31,130 nt of DNA, from NCBI GenBank assembly GCA_038232275.1, contig JBBSIC010000037.1, forward strand, positions 1 to 31,130, in the 5' to 3' direction. The DNA comes from DATLGB01 sp038232275 (GTDB lineage: Bacteria > Actinomycetota > Thermoleophilia > Solirubrobacterales > Solirubrobacteraceae). Both the position numbers and the translations under genes were made by a program. This document shows, one piece after another, positions 1 through 7,393 of the stretch (position 1 is the stretch's first letter; every line of letters begins with the position of its first letter). The notes under the pieces are model-generated. The model saw only the letters and a list, made by a program, of their open reading frames with translations. It was not told the DNA's origin and made no database searches.

Positions 1-234
1 ACCGGGGTGAACGGACCTCTGGTGTATCTGTTGTCCTGCCAAGGGCACCGCAGGTTAGCTACGTCCGGACCGGATAACCGCTGAAGGCATCTAAGCGGGA
101 AGCCGACCTCGAGATGAATTCTCCCACCACCTCGAGTGGGTAAGACCCCTGGTAGACCACCAGGTTGATAGGCCGGATCTGGAAGGGCGGTAACGCCTGA
201 AGGAGACCGGTACTAATGGGTCGAGGGCTTGACG
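1..234 (+). rRNA. rrl: 23S ribosomal RNA, 3' end (partial)
   Basis: The segment shows conserved 3'-terminal 23S features: the stretch around 60-110 (GCTGAAGGCATCTAAGC, then GGAAGCC), and near the end GGTACTAATGGGTCGAGGG at 209-227. The 5' part lies before the window. The exact 3' end is estimated from where the conserved terminal helix strand stops (about 233-236). An 84-base spacer containing the palindrome CCCGCCGGCGGG (291-302) separates it from 5S. Confidence 0.95.
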
Positions 235-318
235 GTTTTGATTTCTTGGTCGATCTCTTCGTTTGTTGGACGGCTGTGCAGCTTTCAGGGCCCGCCGGCG
301 GGGCGATGGTTTCGCCAA

Positions 319-435
<117 letters not shown>

Positions 436-447
436 TAATTGATGAAA

Positions 448-472
448 GACGAGCCGCCCTGCGCGGCTCGTC
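448..472 (+). terminator. hairpin after the rRNA operon, probable bidirectional terminator
   Basis: GACGAGCCGC (448-457) pairs perfectly with GCGGCTCGTC (463-472) across a 5-nt loop. It lies between the 5S end and the stop of the convergent cupin gene, so it may serve both strands. There is no long T-tract, as often seen in GC-rich actinobacteria. Confidence 0.6.
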
Positions 473-477
473 GTCGT

Positions 478-936
478 TCACTCCCCGTCCCAGTAGTCCA
501 CCGCGTCGCCGCGGCGGAACAGCAGCCGGATGTCCGGTGCGAAGACGCCGACCTTGTCACTGTCCTCGTAGACCGTGCTAGCGGACTCGGCGCGCTCGGA
601 GATGATGATCAGCCGCGCGGGCTCCGCGGCGTGGTTGGAGATCTTGTGGGCGCCCCGCGGCCCGCGCTCGAAGCAGACGACGTCGCCGGCCTCGAGCACC
701 TCTTCGCCGTCCGGCGTGCGCACGGTCGGCGTGCCGTGGAGCACGAACAGCCACTCTTCCTCGACGAGCTCGTAGTGATAGGGGCACACGCTCTCACCGG
801 TGCGCAGCAGCAGCAGGTTGCCGCCCACCAGCTCCGCGCCGATGGCCGTCCGGATGGGGGCGTAGCGAGCCCGATAGCCGTCGGGCTCCTCGTCGTCGAT
901 CCGCAACTGCGCGTCGTGGACGTTGAAGACCTTCAT
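478..936 (-). CDS. cupin-domain protein (second of a tandem pair)
   Basis: This encodes a 152-residue single-domain cupin. The cupin core is visible as PYHYELVEEEWLFVLHG, followed by the second motif PDGEEVLEAGDVVCF and GPRGAHKISN, with likely metal ligands among the His and Glu of the first motif and the His of AHK. The C-terminus ends VDYWDGE, a tail shared with its neighbour. Its start overlaps the upstream cupin stop by 4 bases (ATGA), so the two are translationally coupled within the GNAT-cupin-cupin operon. The substrate cannot be read from sequence; small cupins of this type are often annotated only as cupin-domain proteins. The gene ends against the rRNA terminator. Confidence 0.85.
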   Translation of the reverse strand: MKVFNVHDAQLRIDDEEPDGYRARYAPIRTAIGAELVGGNLLLLRTGESVCPYHYELVEEEWLFVLHGTPTVRTPDGEEVLEAGDVVCFERGPRGAHKISNHAAEPARLIIISERAESASTVYEDSDKVGVFAPDIRLLFRRGDAVDYWDGE

Positions 937-1403
937 GACGGCTCGCCGTGCCAGTAGTCGACCGCGGCGCTGCGTAGGAAGTGCAGGCTCGGGGCGTCGG
1001 CGGTCAGGCACACCGCGACCTTGTCGCTGTCGGGATAGACGATGGCGTTCGGGATCGCGCGGTTGGACAGCATGACGATGCGGGCGCGCTCTTGACCGGC
1101 GTTGGTGACCTTGTGCGCGCCCGCGGGGCCGACGGGGAAGCAGACGATGTCGCCCGGGCGCAGCCGGCGCTCGCCCTCCGGCGTCCGGACGCTGGGCGAG
1201 CCCTCCAGGACCCAGAGCCATTCCTCCAGGGCGGCCTCCCAGTGGTACGGCCCCGCATGCTGGCCCGGCTCGAGCTCGAACAGGGTCCCGCCGAGGTGCT
1301 CGCCGCCGATGCCGCCGCCGATCTGCGCGTAGCGCGAACCGTAGCCCGGCGGTTCGTCCCCATCCACGGAGAGGGCCGCCCGGTGGAGGTTGACGCGCTT
1401 CAT
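933..1403 (-). CDS. cupin-domain protein (first of a tandem pair)
   Basis: A 156-residue cupin and clear paralogue of the next gene. Both share the order RYA-I, PYHxE, EEWLxVL-G-P-VRTP-GE, GDxVCF-GP-GAHK-N, and end in AVDYW-GE. The cupin barrel spans roughly residues 45-120, and a conserved YPDSDKVAV segment follows it. It overlaps the GNAT gene upstream by 4 bases and the second cupin downstream by 4 bases. A small-molecule-binding or isomerase-type role is possible, but nothing in the sequence fixes it. Tandem duplication followed by divergence is the simplest origin of the pair. Confidence 0.85.
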   Translation of the reverse strand: MKRVNLHRAALSVDGDEPPGYGSRYAQIGGGIGGEHLGGTLFELEPGQHAGPYHWEAALEEWLWVLEGSPSVRTPEGERRLRPGDIVCFPVGPAGAHKVTNAGQERARIVMLSNRAIPNAIVYPDSDKVAVCLTADAPSLHFLRSAAVDYWHGEPS

Positions 1404-1966
1404 CTCGTCCCCTCCGGGAGCGGGGTGCCCGCGGCGACCGAGTAGACGTCGACGGGCAGGCCCAGGCGGCGATCGACCGCGCCGCGGGCCCGTCGCATGC
1501 CCAGCCGGAGCGCGACGGCTTGCGAGCGGCGGTTGGCGGTGGCAACGAAGGCGATCATCTCGCTCAGGCCGAGGTGCTCGGCGCCCGCCGCGAGGGCCAG
1601 GCGCCCGCCCTCGGTCGCGAAGCCGCGCCCCCAGGCCCAGCGGGCCAGCCGCCAGCCGACCTCCGTCGCGTCACTCAGCGGCTGGGGCCACGACGGGCCG
1701 GGGCGGCAGGCGCCGACGAACCCGGCGACGCGGCCGTCGGCGAGATCGATCGCCGCCCACAACCCGAAGCCGAACGTCTCCCAGTGGTCGGCGATCCGGC
1801 GGGAGGCCTCCTTGGCGGGACCCGGACCTGCCGGGCCCCCGAGGAAGCACATCACCTCCGCGTCCGCGCACAGTCCGGCGAAGGCGTCCGAATGGCGCGC
1901 GACGTCCCAGCGCTCGTACCGGCCCACGTCGCCCTCGATGTGCTCGGGATAGGCCATCACGGGCAT
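1400..1966 (-). CDS. GNAT-family N-acetyltransferase
   Basis: This 188-residue protein has the layout of RimJ/RimL-type acetyltransferases (Acetyltransf_3). It has an N-terminal substrate region (RYERWDVARHSDAFAGLCAD), a central strand with a GFVGACRP turn, then EVGWRLARWAWGRGFATEGG, where RGFATEGG is the acetyl-CoA pyrophosphate-binding loop. FVATANRRSQAVALRLGMRR is the typical C-terminal N-x-x-S-x-x-V-x-x-x-L-G-M block. I chose the ATG at 1966 because GGAGGG (minus strand, 1980-1975) stands 8 nt upstream; a longer start at 1987 lies on the wrong side of it. It heads the three-gene minus-strand operon. The acceptor (protein N-terminus or small molecule) is unknown. Confidence 0.88.
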   Translation of the reverse strand: MPVMAYPEHIEGDVGRYERWDVARHSDAFAGLCADAEVMCFLGGPAGPGPAKEASRRIADHWETFGFGLWAAIDLADGRVAGFVGACRPGPSWPQPLSDATEVGWRLARWAWGRGFATEGGRLALAAGAEHLGLSEMIAFVATANRRSQAVALRLGMRRARGAVDRRLGLPVDVYSVAAGTPLPEGTR

Positions 1967-2084
1967 GGTGACAGCCCTCCACGACACCGGGCCGCTGTAC
2001 GCGGCCCGGAGTCGATGAACGCCTGGCGCCGCCCCGACCGGCCCATCCGTCCTCCCAGACCGGATGCCGGCGGGGCGTGCCCGA

Positions 2085-2360
2085 TCAGCGCGGCCTGGAC
2101 GGTGTCGATGACACCGGGGCCGTGCAAACAGGGTGCCGGGCCGGAACGGCTCCGGCGCGGCGCGGGCGCGAAGGACGAACGAGGGCCCGCCGGTGCGGGT
2201 GCTCGCGCAGCGGGACGGGCGGCACGGGCGGCCTGCTGGCCGGCCCGGTGAGAGTGGACTCGCCCAAGGTGGCGAACTCGAGCGCCGAGCCGAGGGCGCC
2301 CCGCATGAGCTCGCGCAGCGAGCGGCGGGTTGGGCTGTCGATCGTCGGGGAAGGGAACAT
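2085..2360 (-). CDS. possible small protein of unknown function (doubtful)
   Basis: This 91-codon frame begins MFPSPTIDSPTRRSLRELMR. Its first 40 codons have GC-rich third positions and an amphipathic-looking stretch (SLRELMRGALGSALEFATLG), but the rest is Pro/Arg-rich low-complexity sequence resembling non-coding GC-rich DNA. Support for a real start is a TAGGTT hexamer on the minus strand (2375-2370) exactly 9 nt before the ATG, the same arrangement seen at most transcription-unit heads in this window. It may be a genuine small gene, a decayed gene whose 3' part is frameshifted, or chance. I recognise no family. Confidence 0.3.
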   Translation of the reverse strand: MFPSPTIDSPTRRSLRELMRGALGSALEFATLGESTLTGPASRPPVPPVPLREHPHRRALVRPSRPRRAGAVPARHPVCTAPVSSTPSRPR

Positions 2361-2369
2361 GTGTTCGAG

Positions 2370-2375
2370 AACCTA
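2370..2375 (-). promoter_or_regulatory. putative -10 element TAGGTT
   Basis: TAGGTT on the minus strand ends 9 nt before the ATG at 2360. It fits the window-wide TANNNT pattern, but the gene it would drive is itself doubtful. Confidence 0.35.
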
Positions 2376-2402
2376 CGGGCGGGGTCGGACGGAACGGGTG
2401 TT

Positions 2403-2420
2403 CTGCAAGCGTTCTTGCAG
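2403..2420. promoter_or_regulatory. 18-bp palindrome, possible operator
   Basis: CTGCAAG (2403-2409) and CTTGCAG (2414-2420) form a perfect 7-bp inverted repeat around CGTT. The site lies 28-45 bases upstream of the minus-strand TAGGTT hexamer, a position suited to a dimeric regulator or a bent -35 region. A further CTGCAAAA lies at 2438-2445. No cognate regulator is obvious next to it. Confidence 0.4.
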
Positions 2421-2570
2421 TGCTACCCATAATCCCGCTGCAAAACACGCGTTATGGCAACCCCAGTACCTCCTCGCGTGGCCGCATCAGCGCCCGGACG
2501 GCCCCACAGGCGAGGTGGACGCGCCTGGTGGTCGTCCCAGCGACCATTTCGCGCAGCCACCTGCTCGGGC

Positions 2571-3152
2571 TCAGGCCGCGGTGGAGCCCGCCAGCCCGAG
2601 CTCGTCGGCGCGGCTCTCGAGGGCGGCGATCACGAAGGCGAGGTGCTCGTCGAAGTCGACGCCGAGCTCCTGGGCGCCCCGGTGCACGTCGTCGCGGTCG
2701 ATCGCGGCGGCGAAGGCCGGCGTCTTGAGCTTCTTCTTGACCGACTTGGGCGTCATGCCGCGGATGCCGTCCGGCCGGACGTACGCGCAGGCGGTGATGA
2801 AGCCGGAGAGCTCGTCGACGGCGTAGAGCGCCTTCTCCATCGGCGAATCGCGCGACACGCCGAGGTAGTCGGCGTGCGAGGCGATCGCGCGCACCCACTC
2901 CGGCGGCGCGTCGCGCTCGGTGAGCAACTGCATCGCCGCGCGCGGGTGGCCCGTCTCGGGATCCGGATGGCGCTCGTAGTCGAGGTCATGCAGGATCCCG
3001 ACGGCGCCCCACTCCTCGGGGTCGGCGCCGAAGCGATCGGCGTAGGCGCGCATCGCGGCCTCGACGGCGAGCACGTGCCGGCGCAGCGAGTCCGAGGCGG
3101 TCCACTCGCAAAAAAGGGTCCATGCCTCGTCGCGCGAAAGAGGCGTCGACAT
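2571..3152 (-). CDS. HD-domain (HDIG-type) metal-dependent hydrolase
   Basis: A 193-residue single-domain HD protein. Likely metal ligands appear in the usual order: His26 in RRHVLAVEAAM, His55-Asp56 in GILHDLDYERHP, His93 in AIASHADY, and a later Asp in the AVDELSGF helix. This layout matches small HDIG-type hydrolases that often act on nucleotides or phosphomonoesters, but the substrate is not evident. The ATG at 3152 follows a minus-strand TAGGGT hexamer by 7 nt with no Shine-Dalgarno, so the transcript is probably leaderless. It is divergent from murA and shares the promoter core with it. It is usually annotated only as an HD-domain protein. Confidence 0.85.
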   Translation of the reverse strand: MSTPLSRDEAWTLFCEWTASDSLRRHVLAVEAAMRAYADRFGADPEEWGAVGILHDLDYERHPDPETGHPRAAMQLLTERDAPPEWVRAIASHADYLGVSRDSPMEKALYAVDELSGFITACAYVRPDGIRGMTPKSVKKKLKTPAFAAAIDRDDVHRGAQELGVDFDEHLAFVIAALESRADELGLAGSTAA

Positions 3153-3158
3153 GGCTGT

Positions 3159-3165
3159 TACCCTA
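3159..3165. promoter_or_regulatory. overlapping divergent -10 elements (TACCCTA)
   Basis: Read on the plus strand, 3159-3164 is TACCCT, upstream of murA. Read on the minus strand, 3165-3160 is TAGGGT, 7 nt before the HD-protein ATG. The two hexamers share five base pairs, so only one polymerase could occupy the site at a time. No convincing TTGACA-like -35 is seen on either side. Confidence 0.55.
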
Positions 3166-3207
3166 GCCCGCCCTGTGACCGCCCCGCCGCGGTCTCAGGC
3201 CCCTCCC

Positions 3208-4497
3208 ATGGAGAAGTTCGTCATCGAAGGAGGCGTTCCGCTCTCCGGCACGATCGTGCCTGCCGGGAACAAGAACGCCGCCCTGACCCTGCTTGCGTGC
3301 GCCCTGCTGACCGAGGACGAGGTCGTGCTGCGCAACGTGCCCCGCATCCGGGACACACAGGAGATGGTCGACCTGCTCCTGCGCCTCGGCGTCGAGGTCG
3401 AATGGACGGCCACGAACACCGTCCGCCTCAACGCCGAGCCCGTCCACACCACCGCCGTCGACGCCGGCTTGGCCGAGAGGATCCGCGCGTCGTTTTTGCT
3501 CGCCGGGCCGCTGCTCGCGCGCTTCGGCTCCGCGCACATGCCGCCCCCGGGCGGCGACGTGATCGGGCGCCGGCGCCTGGACCCGCACCTGGACGCGTTC
3601 ATCGCCCTGGGGGCGACGGTCGAGCACCGCCTGAACGACATCCGCATCGAGGCGCCGGACGGCGGCCTGCGGGCGGTCGACTTCTTCATGGACGAGCCGT
3701 CGGTGATGGGCACGGAGAACGCGCTGATGGCCGCCGCGCTGGTCCCCGGCACCACCATCATCCGCAACGCCGCCTGCGAGCCGCACGTGCAGGATCTCGC
3801 GCGCATGCTCGTGCGCATGGGCGCGGCGATCGAGGGCATCTCGTCCAACGTGCTGACCGTCCACGGCGTCGCGCGCCTCGGCGGCTGCGAGCACGCGGTC
3901 GCGCCCGACCACATCGAGATCGGCTCCTTCATGGCCCTGGCGGGCGTCACGGGCGGCGAGCTGCGCATCAAGGACACCGTCCCGGACGACCTGCGCATGA
4001 TCCGCCTGGTCTTCACGCGCCTCGGCCTGCAGTCCGAGCTCGACGGCGAGGACATCGTCGTGCCCGGTGATCAGAAGCTCGTCATGAGCCGCGACCACGG
4101 CGGCTACCAGATCAAGGTGGAGGACGGCCCGTGGCCGGCCTTCCCGGCCGACCTCACGTCGATCGCCGTGGCGCTCGCCACGCAATCCGAGGGCGCCGTG
4201 TTGATGTTCGAGAAGATGTTCGAGAACCGCCTCGTCTTCACGGACAAGCTCGTCGCGATGGGCGCCAACATCATCCTCTGCGACCCGCACCGGGCGGTCG
4301 TCAGCGGCGCCACCCGACTGCGCGGGGCCAAGCTCGTCTCGCCGGACATCCGGGCGGGCATGGCGATGCTGATCGCCGCGCTGTGCGCCCAGGGGGAGAG
4401 CGAGATCGGCTCGATCGAGCAGATCGACCGCGGCTACGAGTCGATCGACGACCGCCTGCGCGGCCTCGGCGCCGTGATCGTGCGCGTCGAGGCCTGA
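3208..4497 (+). CDS. murA: UDP-N-acetylglucosamine 1-carboxyvinyltransferase (MurA)
   Basis: This enzyme transfers enolpyruvate from PEP to UDP-GlcNAc, the first committed step of peptidoglycan synthesis, in the cytoplasm. The 429-residue length is normal. Visible marks are MEKFVIEGG at the N-terminus, the GNKNAAL loop with Lys22, the PGGDVIGRRRLDPHL active-site loop (114-128), and C-terminal ENRLVFTDKLVAMGA. The residue that is catalytic Cys in most MurA proteins is Asp117 here; the same Cys-to-Asp change is known in Mycobacterium tuberculosis MurA and gives intrinsic fosfomycin resistance. I chose ATG 3208 because it matches the family N-terminus. A GTG at 3175, 10 nt after a TACCCT hexamer, would add 11 residues and fits leaderless initiation. 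Confidence 0.95.
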   Translation: MEKFVIEGGVPLSGTIVPAGNKNAALTLLACALLTEDEVVLRNVPRIRDTQEMVDLLLRLGVEVEWTATNTVRLNAEPVHTTAVDAGLAERIRASFLLAGPLLARFGSAHMPPPGGDVIGRRRLDPHLDAFIALGATVEHRLNDIRIEAPDGGLRAVDFFMDEPSVMGTENALMAAALVPGTTIIRNAACEPHVQDLARMLVRMGAAIEGISSNVLTVHGVARLGGCEHAVAPDHIEIGSFMALAGVTGGELRIKDTVPDDLRMIRLVFTRLGLQSELDGEDIVVPGDQKLVMSRDHGGYQIKVEDGPWPAFPADLTSIAVALATQSEGAVLMFEKMFENRLVFTDKLVAMGANIILCDPHRAVVSGATRLRGAKLVSPDIRAGMAMLIAALCAQGESEIGSIEQIDRGYESIDDRLRGLGAVIVRVEA

Positions 4498-4507
4498 GCG
4501 GCTGGCC

Positions 4508-4525
4508 CGGCTCACCCGCGAGCCG
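4508..4525 (+). terminator. weak hairpin after murA
   Basis: CGGCTC (4508-4513) pairs with GAGCCG (4520-4525) over a 6-nt loop, just after the murA stop. There is no T-tract, so terminator function is uncertain. Confidence 0.3.
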
Positions 4526-4606
4526 CGCTCGCCCGGCACGTTTACGGCGTAGCTCGCAGCGACGACGGCGAGCAGCGGGATGAGGCCGGGCGTGGGCCGA
4601 CCCTAA

Positions 4607-4612
4607 TACCGT
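4607..4612 (+). promoter_or_regulatory. putative -10 element TACCGT of the his operon
   Basis: TACCGT ends 9 nt before the hisZ ATG at 4622. There is no Shine-Dalgarno in between, fitting leaderless transcription. No good -35 is seen. Confidence 0.5.
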
Positions 4613-4621
4613 CTCGCTGCG

Positions 4622-5557
4622 ATGCACCCCATCCCCAGCGGAACCCGGGACGTCCTGCCCGACGAGATGCGCGAGCTGCGGGCGATCACCCAGGCCATGC
4701 GCGGCGTCTTCGACGACGCCGGTTACGGCGAGGTGTACACCCCGGCGCTCGAGCACGAGGAGACGCTGCGGATCGGGGACGCCCGGGCGGCCCGGCCCGC
4801 CTACCGGCTCTTCGACGAGCGCGGCCAGGTGCTGGTGCTGCGCTCGGACATGACGATCCCGCTCGCGCGCGTGATCGCGACGCGCTACGCCGACGTCGAG
4901 CCGCCGCTGCGCCTGTGCTACCTCCAGCGCGCCTACCGGTCCGTCCGCCCCCAGCGCGGCGAGGCGCGCGAGCAGCTGCAGGCGGGCGTCGAGCTCGCCG
5001 GCGCCGCCGGGGCGCGCGGGACCGCCGAGGCCATGGCGATCCTCTGCCGGGCGCTGGACGCGACCGGCCTGCACGGCTACCGCGTCGGCCTCGGGAGCGC
5101 CGGGTTGTACCCGGCGCTGCTCGACCAGGCCGGAGTCCAAGGAGCGGCGCGCGAGCGCCTGCTGTTGGAGCTGGTCACCCGGGACTTCGCCGGCCTCGAG
5201 CGCGAGGTCTCAGACCTCGGCGCCGACCCGCGGCTGCTGACCGTCCCGCAGCTGCGCGGCGGCACCGCGGTGCTCGACGCCGCCGGGGAGGCGGGGGAGG
5301 GGCTGCGCGAGCTCTACGGGCTGCTGCCCGCCGACGTCCAGGCGCGCGTGATCTTCGATCTCGGCATGCAGCGCCGCAAGCTCGGCTACTACACCGGCGC
5401 GATCTTCGAGGTGTTCGACCCCGCCGTCGGGATGCCGCTGGGCGGCGGCGGGCGCTACGACGACCTGCTCGGCCGCTTCGGACGCCCGCTGCCCGCCGTG
5501 GGCTGGGCGCTCGAGGTCGAGCGCGTCCACGCCGCGCTCGTCCAGGAGCGCGCCTGA
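4622..5557 (+). CDS. hisZ: ATP phosphoribosyltransferase regulatory subunit (HisZ)
   Basis: HisZ is a catalytically inactive histidyl-tRNA-synthetase-like protein that forms the allosteric subunit of the short-form HisG complex, the first step of histidine synthesis. The 311 residues show class II synthetase features: PSGTRDVLPDE near the start, RSDMTIPLARVIATRY (motif-2-like), YLQRAYR, and C-terminal GLGGGGRYDDLLGRFG-type motif 3 (seen as MPLGGGGRYDDLLGRFG). The length lacks the anticodon-binding domain of a full HisS, which separates it from histidine-tRNA ligase. It heads a tightly packed operon; its stop overlaps the hisG ATG by one base. Confidence 0.92.
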   Translation: MHPIPSGTRDVLPDEMRELRAITQAMRGVFDDAGYGEVYTPALEHEETLRIGDARAARPAYRLFDERGQVLVLRSDMTIPLARVIATRYADVEPPLRLCYLQRAYRSVRPQRGEAREQLQAGVELAGAAGARGTAEAMAILCRALDATGLHGYRVGLGSAGLYPALLDQAGVQGAARERLLLELVTRDFAGLEREVSDLGADPRLLTVPQLRGGTAVLDAAGEAGEGLRELYGLLPADVQARVIFDLGMQRRKLGYYTGAIFEVFDPAVGMPLGGGGRYDDLLGRFGRPLPAVGWALEVERVHAALVQERA

Positions 5558-6183
5558 TGCCCGCCCTGACCATCGCCGTCCCGCGCGGCGCCCTGTTCGC
5601 CGAGACGCTCGACGTGCTCGACGCCGTGGGGATCGACACCGCCGCCGTGCGCGGCAACGACCGCAGGCTGCTCTTCGAGACGGAGGGCCTGGTCACCATG
5701 CGCCCCTCCGACGTCCCGACCTACGTGGAGGCGGGGGCGGCCGACGTCGGCATCACCGGCAAGGACGTCCTGCGCGAGCAATCCGAGCGGGAGGTCGTGG
5801 AGCTGCTCGACCTCGGGTTCGGCCGGACGACCATGGTCTTCGCGACCGAGGCCGGCCCGGACCCCGCCGCGGAGGCATTGCGGCGCCTGGGCGTCATGCG
5901 CATCGCGACCAAGTACCCGCGCACCGCCGAGCGCTTCTTCGCCCTCACCGGCCGCCAGGTGGAGATCGTCGAGGTCAAGGGATCCGTCGAGCTGGCGCCG
6001 CTCACCGGCCTCGTCGAGGGCATCGTCGACCTGACGCAGACCGGGACGACGCTGCGCGAGAACGGGCTCGTCGTCCGCGAGGAGATCTACACCTCCAGCG
6101 CCCGCCTGATCGCCAACCCGGTCGCCTACCGGACCAAGGCGGCGGAGATCGACGCGCTGCTGGTGGCCGTGCGTGCCCGTTGA
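5557..6183 (+). CDS. hisG: ATP phosphoribosyltransferase, short form (HisG)
   Basis: HisG condenses ATP and PRPP to phosphoribosyl-ATP, committing flux to histidine. At 208 residues it is the short form, lacking the C-terminal ACT-like regulatory domain, and so depends on HisZ encoded just upstream. Visible motifs are IAVPRGALF at the N-terminus, ADVGITGKDVLRE, RIATKYPRTAERFF, and the PRPP-binding loop EGIVDLTQTGTTLRENGL. Its start overlaps hisZ by one base (TGATG), and hisD begins 11 bases before its stop, consistent with translational coupling along the operon. Confidence 0.96.
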   Translation: MPALTIAVPRGALFAETLDVLDAVGIDTAAVRGNDRRLLFETEGLVTMRPSDVPTYVEAGAADVGITGKDVLREQSEREVVELLDLGFGRTTMVFATEAGPDPAAEALRRLGVMRIATKYPRTAERFFALTGRQVEIVEVKGSVELAPLTGLVEGIVDLTQTGTTLRENGLVVREEIYTSSARLIANPVAYRTKAAEIDALLVAVRAR

Positions 6184-7393
6184 CCGGCTGACCGCGGGCG
6201 TGGACGCGGCGGCGACCGCGGCGGCCCTGCGTGCCCGCGTGCCCACGGGCGCGTCGGTGGGGGACGTCGTGCGCGAGATCGTCGCGGCCGTGCGCGGGGG
6301 CGGCGACGAGGCGCTGCTGGGCTACGAGCGCCGCTTCGGCGCGGCGGAGCGCCCGCTGCGCGTGGAGGCGGGCGAGCTGCAGACCGCGCTGGACGGGCTC
6401 GACGGCGCGGTGCGCGCCGGGCTCGAGCTGGCGCGGGCCAACGTCGACGTGGTCGCCCGGGCCGGGCTCGCCGGCGACCGCGACGCCGATCTGCCGCAGG
6501 GCCAGCGGATCCGCCTGCGCGAGGTGCCGGTCCGCCGCGCCGCGATCTACGCGCCCGGCGGCCAGGCGCCGTACCCGTCGTCGGTGATCATGGGCGCCGC
6601 GACGGCGCGCGCCGCCGGCGTCGAGGAGGTCGTGGTCTGCGCCGCGCACCCGCTGATGCTCGCCGCCGCCGCGCTGTGCGGCGTCGACGAGGTCTACGCG
6701 ATGGGCGGCGCGCAGGCGATCGCCGCGCTCGCCTACGGGACCGAGACGGTGAGACCCGTCGACGTGATCGCCGGGCCCGGCTCCCTGTACGCCCAGGAGG
6801 CCAAGCGCCAGGTCTTCGGGCAGGTCGGCATCGACGGGTTCGCGGGCCCGAGCGACCTCGTCGTGATCGCCACGGAGGCGCCGGAGTCGGTCGCGCTCGA
6901 CGTGCTCGCCCAGGCCGAGCACGGGCTGGGCTCGGCGGTCGCGGTCGTCGGCACCGACGCGGCGCTGCTGGACGCCGTCGCCGAGCGCGTCGGGACGCCC
7001 GAGGAGGCGATCGTCGCGCTCGTGCACGCCGACGACATCGAGGCCGCGCTCGCCTTCTCCGAGGCCTTCGCGCCCGAGCACCTGCAGCTCGTCGGCCACG
7101 GCCCGCAGGCGCTCGCCCCGCGTGTCACCACGGCCGGCTGCGTCTTCGTCGGCCCCGCCGCCGGCACCGCCTTCGGGGACTACCTGGCGGGCTCGAACCA
7201 CGTCCTGCCGACGGAGGGCGCCGCGCGCTTTGCCTCCGGGCTCAACGTGCGCCACTTCCTGCGTGTCATGAGCGAGGTCCATCTGCCCCCCGAGGCCGCC
7301 GCCGCGCTGGCTCCGCACGGCGCCGCGATGGCCCACGCCGAGGGGTTCGCCGCGCACGCCGCCTCCATGGAAGCCAGAATGGGGGGCGCGTGA
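6173..7393 (+). CDS. hisD: histidinol dehydrogenase
   Basis: HisD catalyses the final two oxidations of histidine synthesis, from L-histidinol to L-histidine with NAD+, using a Zn2+ site. The 406 residues are slightly short of the usual 430 or so. Characteristic motifs are APGGQAPYPSSVIMGAATA, AMGGAQAIAALAYGTETV, DVIAGPGSLYAQEAKR, DGFAGPSDLVVIA, the LAQAEHGLGS segment containing zinc ligands, the EAFAPEHLQL block, and YLAGSNHVLPT. I take the GTG at 6173, which overlaps hisG by 11 bases. The stop overlaps the GTG of hisB (GTGA). Confidence 0.96.
   Translation: MPVDRLTAGVDAAATAAALRARVPTGASVGDVVREIVAAVRGGGDEALLGYERRFGAAERPLRVEAGELQTALDGLDGAVRAGLELARANVDVVARAGLAGDRDADLPQGQRIRLREVPVRRAAIYAPGGQAPYPSSVIMGAATARAAGVEEVVVCAAHPLMLAAAALCGVDEVYAMGGAQAIAALAYGTETVRPVDVIAGPGSLYAQEAKRQVFGQVGIDGFAGPSDLVVIATEAPESVALDVLAQAEHGLGSAVAVVGTDAALLDAVAERVGTPEEAIVALVHADDIEAALAFSEAFAPEHLQLVGHGPQALAPRVTTAGCVFVGPAAGTAFGDYLAGSNHVLPTEGAARFASGLNVRHFLRVMSEVHLPPEAAAALAPHGAAMAHAEGFAAHAASMEARMGGA

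Larger units (their letters stand above)
1967..2570. other. about 600 bases without a well-supported gene
   Basis: This region lies between the GNAT operon start and the 3' end of the HD gene. Open frames here have poor codon structure, except the first 40 codons of a minus-strand ORF at 2085-2360 (listed separately). Base composition near 2395-2460 is visibly less GC-rich than the surroundings, fitting a promoter zone, and it contains an 18-bp palindrome. I see no tRNA, repeat array or mobile-element end. Confidence 0.5.

Noticed and set aside
2077..2826. 249-codon plus-strand open frame in the gap and over the HD gene
   Set aside because: Low-complexity translation, partly opposite the clear HD gene, with no start signal.
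3163..4539. 458-codon minus-strand open frame opposite murA
   Set aside because: Antisense shadow; murA is unambiguous and the frame shows no family motif.
6002..7357. 451-codon minus-strand open frame opposite hisD
   Set aside because: Antisense shadow of hisD caused by lack of stop codons in GC-rich DNA.
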